From: Hyphomicrobiales bacterium
GTDB taxonomy: Bacteria; Pseudomonadota; Alphaproteobacteria; Rhizobiales; Xanthobacteraceae
NCBI GenBank assembly: GCA_016185205.1
Contig: JACPOA010000084.1
Location: forward strand, 1-64,000
Direction: 5' to 3'
DNA: 64,000 bases
In this document: piece after piece, positions 8,659 to 17,261 of the stretch
Position numbering within the stretch: position 1 is the first letter of the stretch
Layout: each line of letters starts with the position of its first letter
The notes under the pieces: generated by a model
The model's database searches: none
What the model saw: only the letters and a program-made list of their open reading frames with translations
Told to the model about the DNA's origin: nothing
Position numbers and translations under genes: made by a program

Positions 8659-8746
8659 CGAATAGTGAGTAGCGAATAGCGAATAGTAAGAAGACGACGG
8701 GTTTGCCGTCCTATTTGCTACTCGCTACTCGCTACTCGCTATTTCG
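8659..8746. repeat. large imperfect hairpin of GCGAATAG/CTACTCGC repeats covering the proS stop
   Basis: The left arm is made of repeated GAATAGTGAGTAGCGAATAG-like units (8659-8686). The right arm is a run of CTACTCG units ending CTATTTCGC (8712-8746). The arms pair across a loop that itself contains GACGGG...GCCGTC. The right arm supplies the final codons (A-K-stop) of proS. It occupies most of the lolC-proS spacer and probably ends proS transcription in place of a classical terminator. Confidence 0.75.
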
Positions 8747-10061
8747 CTAAAAGATCCAGCGCCGCCGCGGGCGTCATCATCTCGCGGCTGCCGTCGGTGC
8801 GTTTCTTGACCTCGACCTTGCCTTCGGCCAGGCCGCGCGGGCCGACCATGACCTGCCAAGGCACACCAATGAGATCGGCGGTGGCGAACTTGGCGCCAGC
8901 GCGCTCGTCGATGTCGTGGTAGAGCACCTCGACGCCCTTGGCGGTGAGCGCGCGATAGAGCTGCTCGCAGGCGGCATCGGTGTCGGCCGCGCCCTGCTTC
9001 AAGTTGAGGATGGCGACCTTGAACGGCGCCACCGCCTCCGGCCAGACGATGCCGGCCTCGTCATGCGAGGCCTCGATGATGGCGGCGACCAGGCGCGACG
9101 GCCCGATGCCGTAGGAACCCATGTGCACCGGCTTGTCGCCGCCCTCGCCGGTCGAAACCACGGCCTTCATCGGCTCGGAATATTTGGTGCCGAAATAGAA
9201 GATGTGGCCGACCTCGATGCCGCGTGCCGACACTTGTTTGTCGGACGGCACTTTGGCGAAGGCCGCGGCGTCGTGCATGTCGGAGGTGGCGGCATATTGC
9301 GCGGTCCAGGCGTCGACGGTCGCCTGCAAGCCGGCGACGTCATCGAAATTCACATCCGCGCCCGGCACCGGCAGATCGAGATAATCTTTGTGGCAGAACA
9401 CCTCCGACTCGCCGGTCGAGGCGAGGATGATGAACTCGTGCGACAGGTTGCCGCCGATCGGGCCCGACTCCGCGCGCATCGGGATCGATTTCAACCCCAT
9501 GCGCGCGAAGGTGCGCAGATAAGCGACGAACATCTTGTTGTAGGAATGGGTCGCGCCGGCCTGATCGAGATCGAACGAATAGGCGTCCTTCATGAGGAAT
9601 TCGCGGCCGCGCATCAGCCCGAAGCGCGGGCGCACCTCGTCGCGGAATTTCCACTGGATGTGATAGAGATTGAGCGGCAGATCCTTGTACGAGCGCACGT
9701 AGGACCGGAAGATTTCCGTGATCATCTCCTCGTTGGTCGGCCCGTACAGCATGTCGCGCTCGTGGCGGTCCTTGATGCGCAGCATCTCCTTGCCGTAGGC
9801 CTCGTAGCGTCCGCTCTCGCGCCAGAGATCGGCCGACTGGATGGTCGGCATCAGCAGTTCGATGGCGCCGGAACGGTTCTGCTCCTCGCGCACGATGGCG
9901 CAGATTTTCTGCAAGACGCGGAAGCCGAGCGGCAGGAAGGCATAGATGCCAGCGGCCTCCTGCCGCATCATGCCGGCACGCAGCATCAGCCGGTGCGAGA
10001 CGATCTCCGCCTCTTTCGGCGTTTCGCGCAGAATGGGGAGGAAGAAGCGGGACAGGCGCAT
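8739..10061 (-). CDS. proS: prolyl-tRNA synthetase, short alphaproteobacterial type
   Basis: Charges tRNA-Pro. The start [19 protein letters not shown] at 10061 gives 440 aa. Class II motif 2 lies around [32 protein letters not shown], with motif 3 near [16 protein letters not shown] and a C-terminal anticodon-binding domain (VAILNLKQG...[21 protein letters not shown]). The length and direct junction between the motifs show it lacks the roughly 180-residue INS editing domain of the E. coli enzyme, as known for Rhodopseudomonas-type ProRS. Ala-tRNA-Pro clearance would then need a separate editing protein, none of which is in this window. A longer upstream frame has no coding character. Confidence 0.94.
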   Translation of the reverse strand: MRLSRFFLPILRETPKEAEIVSHRLMLRAGMMRQEAAGIYAFLPLGFRVLQKICAIVREEQNRSGAIELLMPTIQSADLWRESGRYEAYGKEMLRIKDRHERDMLYGPTNEEMITEIFRSYVRSYKDLPLNLYHIQWKFRDEVRPRFGLMRGREFLMKDAYSFDLDQAGATHSYNKMFVAYLRTFARMGLKSIPMRAESGPIGGNLSHEFIILASTGESEVFCHKDYLDLPVPGADVNFDDVAGLQATVDAWTAQYAATSDMHDAAAFAKVPSDKQVSARGIEVGHIFYFGTKYSEPMKAVVSTGEGGDKPVHMGSYGIGPSRLVAAIIEASHDEAGIVWPEAVAPFKVAILNLKQGAADTDAACEQLYRALTAKGVEVLYHDIDERAGAKFATADLIGVPWQVMVGPRGLAEGKVEVKKRTDGSREMMTPAAALDLLAK

Positions 10062-10129
10062 GGATTTCCGCTGAAGATTCGAGAAAAATACCGGCCCCCG
10101 AGTAAGCGGATCGGCCAGGAAAACACAAG

Positions 10130-10566
10130 GGCCTGGCCGAAACCGGCCTCGGCCTGTGCGCGCTACCGTTCGTTGGGGTGCTCGGCACCGTGGCGTCGAC
10201 CGCGCGTGTAGGCCGCACCCGGCCACTGAGATCGCGCCGGAAGCCGCTTTCGTCCATATCCACGATTTGGCGGACATGGCCGAGGTCGCCATCGCCCCGG
10301 GCCGCGCCGGACCGGTTGCCGTCACGGTTCGCGTATCGCGCGAAGATTCTGCTGACTTCGCTGTAAAGGAGGTGCGGCCGGTGCTCGATCCGCCAAACGC
10401 CGCCGGCAAATCGATCGAGCGTGCCGCCATCCGCAGGCCAGACGAAACCTGGCAGGTCGACCGGATTGACATTGAGCAAGCCGGTATCTGGACCGTGCGC
10501 GTCATCGCCGTGCCGGCGAGCGGACCGCCGCTCGTGCTCGACGCCCCCATCGTGATCGAACGCTGA
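10130..10566 (+). pseudogene. truncated, frameshifted copper-resistance CopD C-terminal remnant
   Basis: From about 10230 the frame reads [20 protein letters not shown], then [18 protein letters not shown]-like spacing, [17 protein letters not shown] and IWTVRV, ending APIVIER. This order is characteristic of the periplasmic C-terminal beta domain of CopC/CopD fusion proteins. Upstream, another frame reads [18 protein letters not shown], like the last TM helix of CopD, so a frameshift around 10200-10230 separates the parts. The N-terminal membrane domain is absent. A GTG at 10156 could start a 136-aa protein, but it has no signal peptide or ribosome site, so I call it a remnant. Confidence 0.6.
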
Positions 10567-10599
10567 CGTGCATAATTGCTGGTGACAACGTCCAGATTG

Positions 10600-10798
10600 T
10601 CGGGTAGGTACTCTGATCCGTGCGAATGGAAGTTCCGGCACGCAAAGACCGGCTTTCAGCCTTGCGGTCTGAGTCTTGGGAGGTAAGCAAGTCCTAGGCG
10701 CGATAACCGCCGCCGCCTCGATCGCCATACCAACAACAATCGAGGATCAAGGACAGTAACATGCGACGAGCAGGGCAAACGCGCCCTGCTCTTTTTTT
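10600..10798 (+). ncRNA. candidate structured small RNA ending in a terminator
   Basis: Between the CopD remnant and the convergent DUF1467 gene there is no supported protein gene. The plus strand can form hairpins AGACCG...CGGTCT (about 10645-10671) and CCTCGAT...ATCGAGG (about 10715-10746), and ends in a strong terminator at 10768-10798. With no upstream ORF obviously needing that terminator except the decayed CopD piece, an independent sRNA of about 100-200 nt is plausible. I do not recognise it as 6S, SRP or tmRNA. Confidence 0.35.
10768..10798 (+). terminator. strong Rho-independent terminator
   Basis: A perfect 9-bp stem GAGCAGGGC / GCCCTGCTC with a 6-nt loop is followed by seven T residues. 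It points toward the convergent gene ending at 10821. Confidence 0.9.
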
Positions 10799-10820
10799 AC
10801 GGGCCCCGGACACGTCCTTA

Positions 10821-11090
10821 TTACCGCGGCGGCGCGGAAATCTTCGACAGCAATTCAATCGGAATCAGACCGCGCGCATAGGCCACGTAGAGGATCGCGA
10901 AAATCACGCTGGCGATGAGCGTGGTCCATGCGAGCTTGCTCCAGACCCGATGGATCGCCGGCGCGCCCGGATCGGTGCCGGGCGCAACCTCGCCGGCCTC
11001 CTCCTGATTGCGCACGCCCCAGGGCAGCACGGCGAACAGCGTGACCCACCAGATCAGGAAATAGATCGCGATGAGGGTGCCGACGCGCAT
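10821..11090 (-). CDS. DUF1467 family small membrane protein
   Basis: 89 aa with two predicted TM helices: LIAIYFLIWWVTLFAVLPWGV near residues 7-27 and TTLIASVIFAILYVAYARGLI near 56-76. They are separated by an acidic/proline loop (NQEEAGEVAPGTDPGAP). The layout, with the WWVTLFAVLPWGVR motif, is that of DUF1467, an alphaproteobacterial family of unknown function commonly found beside mce and proS. It lies 6 nt downstream of mce on the same strand, so cotranscription is likely. Confidence 0.88.
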   Translation of the reverse strand: MRVGTLIAIYFLIWWVTLFAVLPWGVRNQEEAGEVAPGTDPGAPAIHRVWSKLAWTTLIASVIFAILYVAYARGLIPIELLSKISAPPR

Positions 11091-11096
11091 GTTGGA

Positions 11097-11501
11097 TTAT
11101 GCCTGCTCCAACTCAACCAGCGTGCCGCAAAAGTCTTTTGGATGGAGAAACAGCACCGGCTTGCCATGCGCGCCGATCTTGGGCTCGCCGTCGCCGAGCA
11201 CGCGCGCGCCTTGCGCCTTCAAGATATCGCGGGCGGCGCGGATGTCGGGCACCTCGTAGCAGACGTGGTGCATGCCGCCGTCGGGATTTTTTTCCAGGAA
11301 CTTCGCGATCGGCGAGCCTTCGCCCAGCGGTTCCAGCAGTTCGATCTTGGTGTTGGGCAGCGTGATGAACACGGTGGTGACGCCGTGCGCCGGCTGTGCT
11401 ACCCGCACCGAAACCTCGGCGCCGAGCGTATCGCGGTAGACCTTTGCCGCCTTGGCGATGTCGCGCACCGCGATGGCGACGTGATTGAGACGACCGATCA
11501 T
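11097..11501 (-). CDS. mce: methylmalonyl-CoA epimerase
   Basis: Interconverts (2R)- and (2S)-methylmalonyl-CoA in propionyl-CoA metabolism. The ATG at 11501 (MIGRLNHVAIAVRDI) gives 134 aa, typical of this glyoxalase/VOC family. Metal ligands are expected at His7 (LNHVAI), in the GGMHHVCYEV segment, and at Glu near the C-terminus (GTLVELEQ). A longer frame to 11579 would read into a repeat element and is rejected. It lies between rnj and the DUF1467 gene, all minus strand. Confidence 0.93.
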   Translation of the reverse strand: MIGRLNHVAIAVRDIAKAAKVYRDTLGAEVSVRVAQPAHGVTTVFITLPNTKIELLEPLGEGSPIAKFLEKNPDGGMHHVCYEVPDIRAARDILKAQGARVLGDGEPKIGAHGKPVLFLHPKDFCGTLVELEQA

Positions 11502-11542
11502 TGCTGTACCTCGTGTGCCCTTTCTAATCGCACGAACCTTCT

Positions 11543-11678
11543 TATCCCTCCCCCGCTTGCGGGGGAGGGTGGCGAGCAAAGCGAGCCGGGTGGGGGTAGC
11601 CGGTTTTGTGACCAGCAGCTGACCCCACCCGACTCCGCGCTACGCGCGGAGCCACCCTCCCCTTTCAGGGGAGGGATA
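11543..11678. repeat. palindromic intergenic repeat (TATCCCTCCCC...GGGGAGGGATA)
   Basis: The ends TATCCCTCCCC and GGGGAGGGATA are inverted. Internal blocks are GCGGGGGAGGGTGGCGAGC, GAGCCGGGTGGGGGT, ACCCCACCCGACTCC, and a CGCGCTACGCGCG hairpin. A second, clearly homologous copy is at 13406-13538, and a related module is at 148-331. It fills the spacer between mce and rnj. Confidence 0.85.
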
Positions 11679-11715
11679 GAAAGTCTTTGGCGTTGCCGAC
11701 AAGGCGAAGCAAGCA

Positions 11716-13392
11716 TCATACCGTCAACACATGTACATGGCACATCGGCTTTTTGCCCCAGCGTTGCGCCACCGCGGCGCGCACGGCGCGGCGCACCGCT
11801 TCGGCCACCGCATCGGGATCGCCGCGGCGCTTGCGCGGCAGGTTTTCGACCGTGTCGAGCACGGCGTCATAGACCGAATCCGCGATCAGCTCGCCGTCGC
11901 GGTCGCGCTCGGGAATGCCGATCAGATCGAGTTCGGGATCGGCCGCCAGCACGCCCTTGTTGTCGAGCGCGAGCGCGACCGAGACGCAGCCGGCAAAACT
12001 CAGCCGCTTGCGGTCGGCGACGGTGCGGGCGTCGGCCGCGACCAGCAGCGCGCCGTCCTTGTAGAGCCGACCGGCCGGCACTTCGTCGATGATGCGCAGG
12101 TCGGGCGCCAGCCGCACCAGATCGCCGTTGCGGCATTGCAGGACTTCCGGCACACCGCAGCTGCGCGCGAGCTTGGCGTGCTCGGACAGATGCAGCGCCT
12201 CGCCGTGCACGGGGATGACGATCTTCGGCTTGACCCAGGAGATCAGCTCGGCGAGCTCGGCGCGGCGCGGATGCCCCGACACATGCACCAGGTGGGTGCG
12301 ATCGGTGATCACCTCGATCCCCAAGTCGATCAGCCCGTTGATGATGCGGCCGACCTCCTTCTCGTTGCCGGGAATGGTGCGGGCGGAAAAGATCACCAGG
12401 TCGCCGCGCGACAGCGTCACCTCGGGATGCTCGTCGGCGGCGATGCGCGAGAGCGCGGCGCGCGGCTCGCCCTGACTGCCGGTGCACAGCGCCACTACCT
12501 TGTTGGGCGGCAGATAGCCGTAAGCATCGACCGGGCGGAACTCCGGCACGCCGTCGAGATAGCCGGTCTCGCGCGCGATCTGCACGATGCGCTCCATGGC
12601 GCGGCCGACCACTACCACCTCGCGCTCGGCGGCGCGCGCGGCCATCGCCACCGTGCGCAGGCGCGCCACGTTGGAGGCAAAGGTGGTCACCGCCACGCGG
12701 CCGCGCGCGTTCTTGATCAGCTCGGTGATGGTCTTGCCGACATCGGCTTCCGAGGGCGAGCGGCCGTCGCGCACCGCATTGGTGGAATCGCCGATGAGCG
12801 CGAGACAACCTTCCGCGCCGAGCGCGCGCAGTTTTTTCTCGTCGGTGACGTCACCTAGGATCGGCGTCGGATCGATCTTCCAGTCGCCGGTGTGCAACAC
12901 GGTGCCGCAGGGCGTGCGGATGATGAGCGCGTTCGATTCCGGGATCGAATGCGCCATCGACACCAGTTCGATGTCGAACGGCCCGACATTGAAGCGGCTA
13001 CCGAGCTGCACGATGGTGACCGGGATTTCCGGCGCGCCCGGCTCGCCGCGGCGCTTGGCTTCCAGCAAAGCGGCAGTGAACGGCGTGGCGTAGATCGGCA
13101 GCTTGAGCTTCGGCCACAGATCGACCAGCGCGCCGTAATGATCCTCATGCGCGTGGGTGAGCACCAGGCCGGCGAGGTTCTTGCGCTCCTCCAGCAGATA
13201 GCGGATGTCGGGCAGGATCAGATCGATGCCCGGCAGATGCTCTTCGGAGGCAAACGACACGCCGAGATCGACCGCCAGCCAGCTGCGCTTATTCTTGCTG
13301 CCGAGCCCGTAGATCGACAGGTTCATGCCGATCTCGCCGACGCCGCCGAGCGGCGCGAACACCAGGTCCTGTTGCTGTTTACGGTGCGGCAT
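11716..13392 (-). CDS. rnj: ribonuclease J
   Basis: Metallo-beta-lactamase/beta-CASP ribonuclease with 5'-3' exo and endo activity in mRNA turnover and rRNA maturation. 558 aa. The motif HAHEDHYGAL holds metal ligands, followed by LHTGDWKID. The beta-CASP motifs lie around FASNVARL and FSARTIPGNE, and VHVSGHPRRAEL and IPVHGEALHL complete the site. The C-terminal domain (about 450-558) is present. The start overlaps the birA stop by 1 nt (TGATG), so the two are translationally coupled. Its downstream spacer is filled by a palindromic repeat. Confidence 0.94.
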   Translation of the reverse strand: MPHRKQQQDLVFAPLGGVGEIGMNLSIYGLGSKNKRSWLAVDLGVSFASEEHLPGIDLILPDIRYLLEERKNLAGLVLTHAHEDHYGALVDLWPKLKLPIYATPFTAALLEAKRRGEPGAPEIPVTIVQLGSRFNVGPFDIELVSMAHSIPESNALIIRTPCGTVLHTGDWKIDPTPILGDVTDEKKLRALGAEGCLALIGDSTNAVRDGRSPSEADVGKTITELIKNARGRVAVTTFASNVARLRTVAMAARAAEREVVVVGRAMERIVQIARETGYLDGVPEFRPVDAYGYLPPNKVVALCTGSQGEPRAALSRIAADEHPEVTLSRGDLVIFSARTIPGNEKEVGRIINGLIDLGIEVITDRTHLVHVSGHPRRAELAELISWVKPKIVIPVHGEALHLSEHAKLARSCGVPEVLQCRNGDLVRLAPDLRIIDEVPAGRLYKDGALLVAADARTVADRKRLSFAGCVSVALALDNKGVLAADPELDLIGIPERDRDGELIADSVYDAVLDTVENLPRKRRGDPDAVAEAVRRAVRAAVAQRWGKKPMCHVHVLTV

Positions 13393-14291
13393 CAGCTTTT
13401 CTCTTTACCTCCCCCTGCAAGGGGGAGGTCGGACAGCGAAGCTGTCCGGGTGGGGGTCATCGCAGGGGCGGCCGACGAAAGATGACCCCTCCCCGAACCG
13501 CTTTCAGCGGTTCGACCCTCCCCTTTCAGGGGAGGGATAAATGGGGAAAGGCCGAAGACTTCGCCGGCGGTCACCGTCGTCACGCCGCCGGCTTCGCGCA
13601 CCAGCAGCCGGCCGGCATCGTCGAGCCCCTCAAAGCGGCCGGCGAATTCGCGCTCCGGCAGCCGCACCTGGATCGCCGCGCCGAGGCCGGCCGCGCGCTT
13701 GAGCCAATCGGCGCGAATGGAAAAAAAGCCCTGCCCGCGCTGCCATTGTAAGAGTCGGCTCTGCATGGCCGCCGACAGTGCCGCTAAAAGCTGCGCCGGT
13801 GTCACCAGCGCCCCGGCACTGGACAGATCGGTCGCCGGATAGGATGTGACTTGCGGGTGCGCGGTGCAATTGACGCCGATGCCGACGGCCACGGAAAACT
13901 TCGGTCCGCCCTCGCCTTCGATCAGGATGCCGGCGACCTTCGCATGGCCCAGCAACAGATCGTTCGGCCATTTCACCTTCAGCAACGGCCCGAGCTGCGG
14001 CGCGCAGGCGGCGACCGCGTCATGCAGCGCCAGCGCCGTCACGAACGACAATTGCGGCGCCAATTCCGGCGCCGCCGGCTCGGTCAAAAGCAGCGTGGCG
14101 TAGAGATTGCCCGGCGGCGACACCCAGGTGCTGTTGCGGCGGCCGCGGCCGGCGCTCTGACTCAGCGCGGTGATCCACAACGGCCCGCGCTCGCCGGCGC
14201 GCACAAGCGCCAGCGCCTCGGCATTGGTGGAGCCGAGCGTCTCGTAAGCTTTGTGCCGGACCCCCGCCAGGCCCGTGGCTTCGCGGTTCAT
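13392..14291 (-). CDS. birA: biotin--[acetyl-CoA-carboxylase] ligase with repeat-derived C-terminal tail
   Basis: Attaches biotin to carboxylase BCCP domains. 299 aa. It has the substrate-binding ETLGSTNAEAL region, the ligase loop SAGRGRRNSTWVSPPGNLYATLL, and the KWPNDLLL and GVGINC(T) motifs. The C-terminal SH3-like domain reaches TVTAGEVFGL. There is no N-terminal DNA-binding domain, so this is a monofunctional type I ligase. From about 13540 to the stop the reading frame runs through a palindromic repeat, adding about 48 low-complexity residues (FIPPLKGEGRTAESG...). It starts directly after the nuoN stop and overlaps rnj by 1 nt. Confidence 0.92.
   Translation of the reverse strand: MNREATGLAGVRHKAYETLGSTNAEALALVRAGERGPLWITALSQSAGRGRRNSTWVSPPGNLYATLLLTEPAAPELAPQLSFVTALALHDAVAACAPQLGPLLKVKWPNDLLLGHAKVAGILIEGEGGPKFSVAVGIGVNCTAHPQVTSYPATDLSSAGALVTPAQLLAALSAAMQSRLLQWQRGQGFFSIRADWLKRAAGLGAAIQVRLPEREFAGRFEGLDDAGRLLVREAGGVTTVTAGEVFGLSPFIPPLKGEGRTAESGSGRGHLSSAAPAMTPTRTASLSDLPLAGGGKEKS
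13406..13538. repeat. palindromic repeat lying inside the 3' end of birA
   Basis: Same family as 11543-11678. It shares CCCCCTGCAAGGGGGAGG, GGGTGGGGGTCAT, GATGACCCCTCCCC and CCTCCCCTTTCAGGGGAGG, but has different variable hairpins (AGCGAAGCT; ACCGCTTTCAGCGGT). Its whole length is read as codons of birA on the minus strand, which explains the unusual C-terminal tail. Confidence 0.85.
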
Positions 14292-15737
14292 TCAGAAAAG
14301 GGACTTTGCCGCCACCGTCGCCGCGTCCAGGATCGGGGCGGGATAGGCGAAGAACAGCATGACGACCAGTCCGGACACGCCCAGCACCAGCCGCAACAGC
14401 CCCGGCATGCGCTCGAAGCCCTTCACCGGCTCGTCGAAATACATCATCTTCACGATGTTCAGATAGTAATAGGCGCCCACCACGCTGGCGAGCACGCCGA
14501 TCACCGCCAGCGTGTAGAGCCCGGCCTTGATGGCGGCGAGGAACACGTAGAACTTGGCGAAGAAACCGGCGAGCGGCGGAATGCCGGCGAGCGAGAACAG
14601 CAGCATCGCCAGGAAGAACGCCATGGTCGGATGCGTGCGCGCTAATCCTGCGAGATCGCCGATGTTTTCCACGAACACGCCATCGCGCCGCATGCTCAGG
14701 ATCACCGCGAAGGTGCCGAGCGTCATCGCGACATAGATCGACATATAGACCAGCACGCCCTGCACGCCTTCCGGCGTCCCGGCGGCCAGCCCCACGAGCG
14801 CGAAGCCCATGTGGCCGATCGAGGAATAGGCCATCAGGCGTTTGATGTTGCGCTGGCCGATGGCGGCGAAGGCGCCCAGCACCATCGAGGCGATCGACAC
14901 GAACACCACGATCTGTTGCCATTCATGCGTAATGCCGGGGAACGCCACCACGGTGGCGCGCACGAAGATGGCGATGCCGGCGACCTTTGGGGCGGCTGCG
15001 AAGAACGCGGTCACCGGCGTCGGCGCGCCTTCATAGACGTCGGGCGTCCACATGTGGAACGGCACCGCGGAAATCTTGAAGCAGAAGCCGACGAACAGGA
15101 ACACCAGCCCGAAGATCAGCCCGAGGCCGGCGCCGGCTTGGGTCGCCTTGGCAATTCCAGTGAAGCTGATCGTGCCGGTGAAGCCGTAGATCAGCGAGGC
15201 GCCGTACAGCAGCATGCCGGACGACAGCGCACCCAGCACGAAATATTTCAGGCCGGCTTCGGTCGATTTTACATTGTCGCGGTTGGAGGCCGCCACCACG
15301 TAGAGCGGCAGGCTCATCAGTTCGAGCCCGAGATAGAGCGCGATCAGGTCGGCGGCCGAAATCAGCATGAACATGCCGAGCGTCGAGAGCAGGAACAGCA
15401 CGCCGTATTCGAACTTCTGCTGTTTCTCGACCGTCAGCCAGTTAAGCGACAGCATCAGCGTGCCGGTCGAGCCGGCGAGCGCCAGCAGCTTGAGGAAGCG
15501 CGCATAATCGTCGACCACGAAGCTGCCCTCGAACAGCGACGTGCGGCCGGCCGGCATCAGCACGATGGCGAGCCCGGCCAGCGCCAGCACGCCGACGCAG
15601 AAGCCGTTGACGATGCCGGCGCTGCGCGCGCTCTGCTGCACGAAAACGCCGGCCATCAGCATCAGCAAGGCGCCGAAGCCCAACACGGCTTCCGGCAGCA
15701 TCGGCAGCAGCCCTTGAAATTGCGTCAGCTGGTTCAT
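14292..15737 (-). CDS. nuoN: NADH-quinone oxidoreductase subunit N
   Basis: Antiporter-like proton-pumping membrane subunit of Complex I, 481 aa with about 14 TM helices. The expected conserved lysine lies in a TM segment near [26 protein letters not shown] second characteristic motif is [19 protein letters not shown]. It is the last gene of the 14-subunit operon. Its stop abuts the birA start and its start lies 10 nt after nuoM, so birA and rnj may be read from the same transcript. Confidence 0.97.
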   Translation of the reverse strand: MNQLTQFQGLLPMLPEAVLGFGALLMLMAGVFVQQSARSAGIVNGFCVGVLALAGLAIVLMPAGRTSLFEGSFVVDDYARFLKLLALAGSTGTLMLSLNWLTVEKQQKFEYGVLFLLSTLGMFMLISAADLIALYLGLELMSLPLYVVAASNRDNVKSTEAGLKYFVLGALSSGMLLYGASLIYGFTGTISFTGIAKATQAGAGLGLIFGLVFLFVGFCFKISAVPFHMWTPDVYEGAPTPVTAFFAAAPKVAGIAIFVRATVVAFPGITHEWQQIVVFVSIASMVLGAFAAIGQRNIKRLMAYSSIGHMGFALVGLAAGTPEGVQGVLVYMSIYVAMTLGTFAVILSMRRDGVFVENIGDLAGLARTHPTMAFFLAMLLFSLAGIPPLAGFFAKFYVFLAAIKAGLYTLAVIGVLASVVGAYYYLNIVKMMYFDEPVKGFERMPGLLRLVLGVSGLVVMLFFAYPAPILDAATVAAKSLF

Positions 15738-15747
15738 CGGGCTTTGC

Positions 15748-17250
15748 TCACTGAACGATCAGGGCGGCGGTCTTGGCCGCGGCAATGGCGTGTTGATAGT
15801 TGTCGAGCAACTGGGCGACCGAGGCCGCCGACATGTCGAGCACCGGGCCGGGCGCGACACCGAACAGGATGGTGAGGATCACCAGCGGCGCGAAGATCAC
15901 CGCCTCGCGCCAGCCGATGTCCTTGATGCCTTCCAGGCTCGGCTTCAGGTTGCCGAACATCATCTTGCGGTACAGCCACAAGGCATAGGCCGCCGACAGG
16001 ATGACGCCGAAGGTGGCGATCGAGGCCACCGCGATATTGTTCTTGAAGGTGCCGATCAGCGTCAGGAATTCGCCGACAAAGCCGGAGGTGCCCGGCAGGC
16101 CGACATTGGCCAGCGTGAATACCATGAACACGAAGGCATAAAGCGGCATGCGGTTCACGAGCCCGCCGTAGGCGGCGATCTCGCGCGTATGCATGCGGTC
16201 GTAGACCACGCCGACGGCAAGGAACAGCGCGCCCGAGACGATGCCATGCGAGATCATCTGGAAGATGCCGCCGGCGACGCCCTGCGTGGTGGCCGCGAAG
16301 ATGCCCATGGTGACGAAGCCCATGTGCGCCACCGATGAATAGGCGATCAGTTTCTTCACGTCCTCCTGCATCAGCGCCACCAGCGAGGTGTAGATGATGG
16401 CAACCACCGAGAGCGTAAAGATCAGTGGCGCGAAGTCGTGGCTGGCCGACGGGAACATCGGCAGCGAGAAGCGCAGGAAACCGTAGCCGCCCATCTTCAG
16501 CAGGATGGCCGCGAGGATGACGGAGCCGGCGGTCGGCGCCTCGACATGCGCGTCCGGCAGCCAGGTGTGCACCGGCCACATCGGCATCTTGACCGCGAAG
16601 GACGCAAAGAAGGCGAGCCAGGCCCATTTCTGCAGCTCGAGCGGGAAGCCGAAGCGCAGCAGCGTCGGAATATCGGTGGTCTGCGCCTGCCAATACATCG
16701 CCATGATGGCGAGCAGCATCAGCACCGAGCCGAGCAGCGTGTAGAGGAAGAACTTGAAGCTGGCATAGACCCGACGCGGGCCGCCCCACACGCCGATGAT
16801 CAGGAACATCGGGATCAGGCCGCCTTCGAAGAACAGATAGAACAGCACCAGATCGAGCGCCGCGAAAGTGCCGATCATCAGCGTTTCCAGCACCAGGAAC
16901 GCGATCATGTATTCCTTGACGCGCTTCTGGATCGAGGTCCAGCTCGCCAGGATGCAGATCGGCATCAGCCCGGTGGTGAGGATCACGAACGGCAGCGAAA
17001 TGCCGTCGACGCCCATGTGATAGTTCGAGATGCCGAGCCAGGGATACTTCTCGACAAACTGGAATTCCGCCGAACTCGCATCAAAACGCCAGACCAGCAC
17101 CAGCGAGATCGCGAAGGTGACCAGCGTCGTCCACATCGCCACCCAGCGCGCGGTGCCCTTGGCGAGGTTGTCATTGCCGCGCACGAAACAAATGAACAGC
17201 GCGCCCAGGAGCGGCAGGAAGGTGACGACGGAGAGGATCGGCCAATTCAT
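15748..17250 (-). CDS. nuoM: NADH-quinone oxidoreductase subunit M
   Basis: Proton-pumping antiporter-like subunit of Complex I. The start [19 protein letters not shown] at 17250 gives 500 aa. Signatures are [24 protein letters not shown] (essential Glu in TM5), [24 protein letters not shown] (TM7 Lys) and [18 protein letters not shown]. The reading frame extends upstream of 17250 without coding character, and the chosen start is the family start. It lies between nuoL and nuoN. Confidence 0.97.
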   Translation of the reverse strand: MNWPILSVVTFLPLLGALFICFVRGNDNLAKGTARWVAMWTTLVTFAISLVLVWRFDASSAEFQFVEKYPWLGISNYHMGVDGISLPFVILTTGLMPICILASWTSIQKRVKEYMIAFLVLETLMIGTFAALDLVLFYLFFEGGLIPMFLIIGVWGGPRRVYASFKFFLYTLLGSVLMLLAIMAMYWQAQTTDIPTLLRFGFPLELQKWAWLAFFASFAVKMPMWPVHTWLPDAHVEAPTAGSVILAAILLKMGGYGFLRFSLPMFPSASHDFAPLIFTLSVVAIIYTSLVALMQEDVKKLIAYSSVAHMGFVTMGIFAATTQGVAGGIFQMISHGIVSGALFLAVGVVYDRMHTREIAAYGGLVNRMPLYAFVFMVFTLANVGLPGTSGFVGEFLTLIGTFKNNIAVASIATFGVILSAAYALWLYRKMMFGNLKPSLEGIKDIGWREAVIFAPLVILTILFGVAPGPVLDMSAASVAQLLDNYQHAIAAAKTAALIVQ

Positions 17251-17261
17251 CTCATTGAACC

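Noticed and set aside
9340-10728. Minus-strand frame overlapping proS
   Set aside because: Off-frame shadow; the true proS frame carries all class II motifs.
10761-12092. Plus-strand frame starting in the terminator upstream of DUF1467
   Set aside because: Begins in a terminator hairpin and runs antisense to mce and rnj; no family motif.
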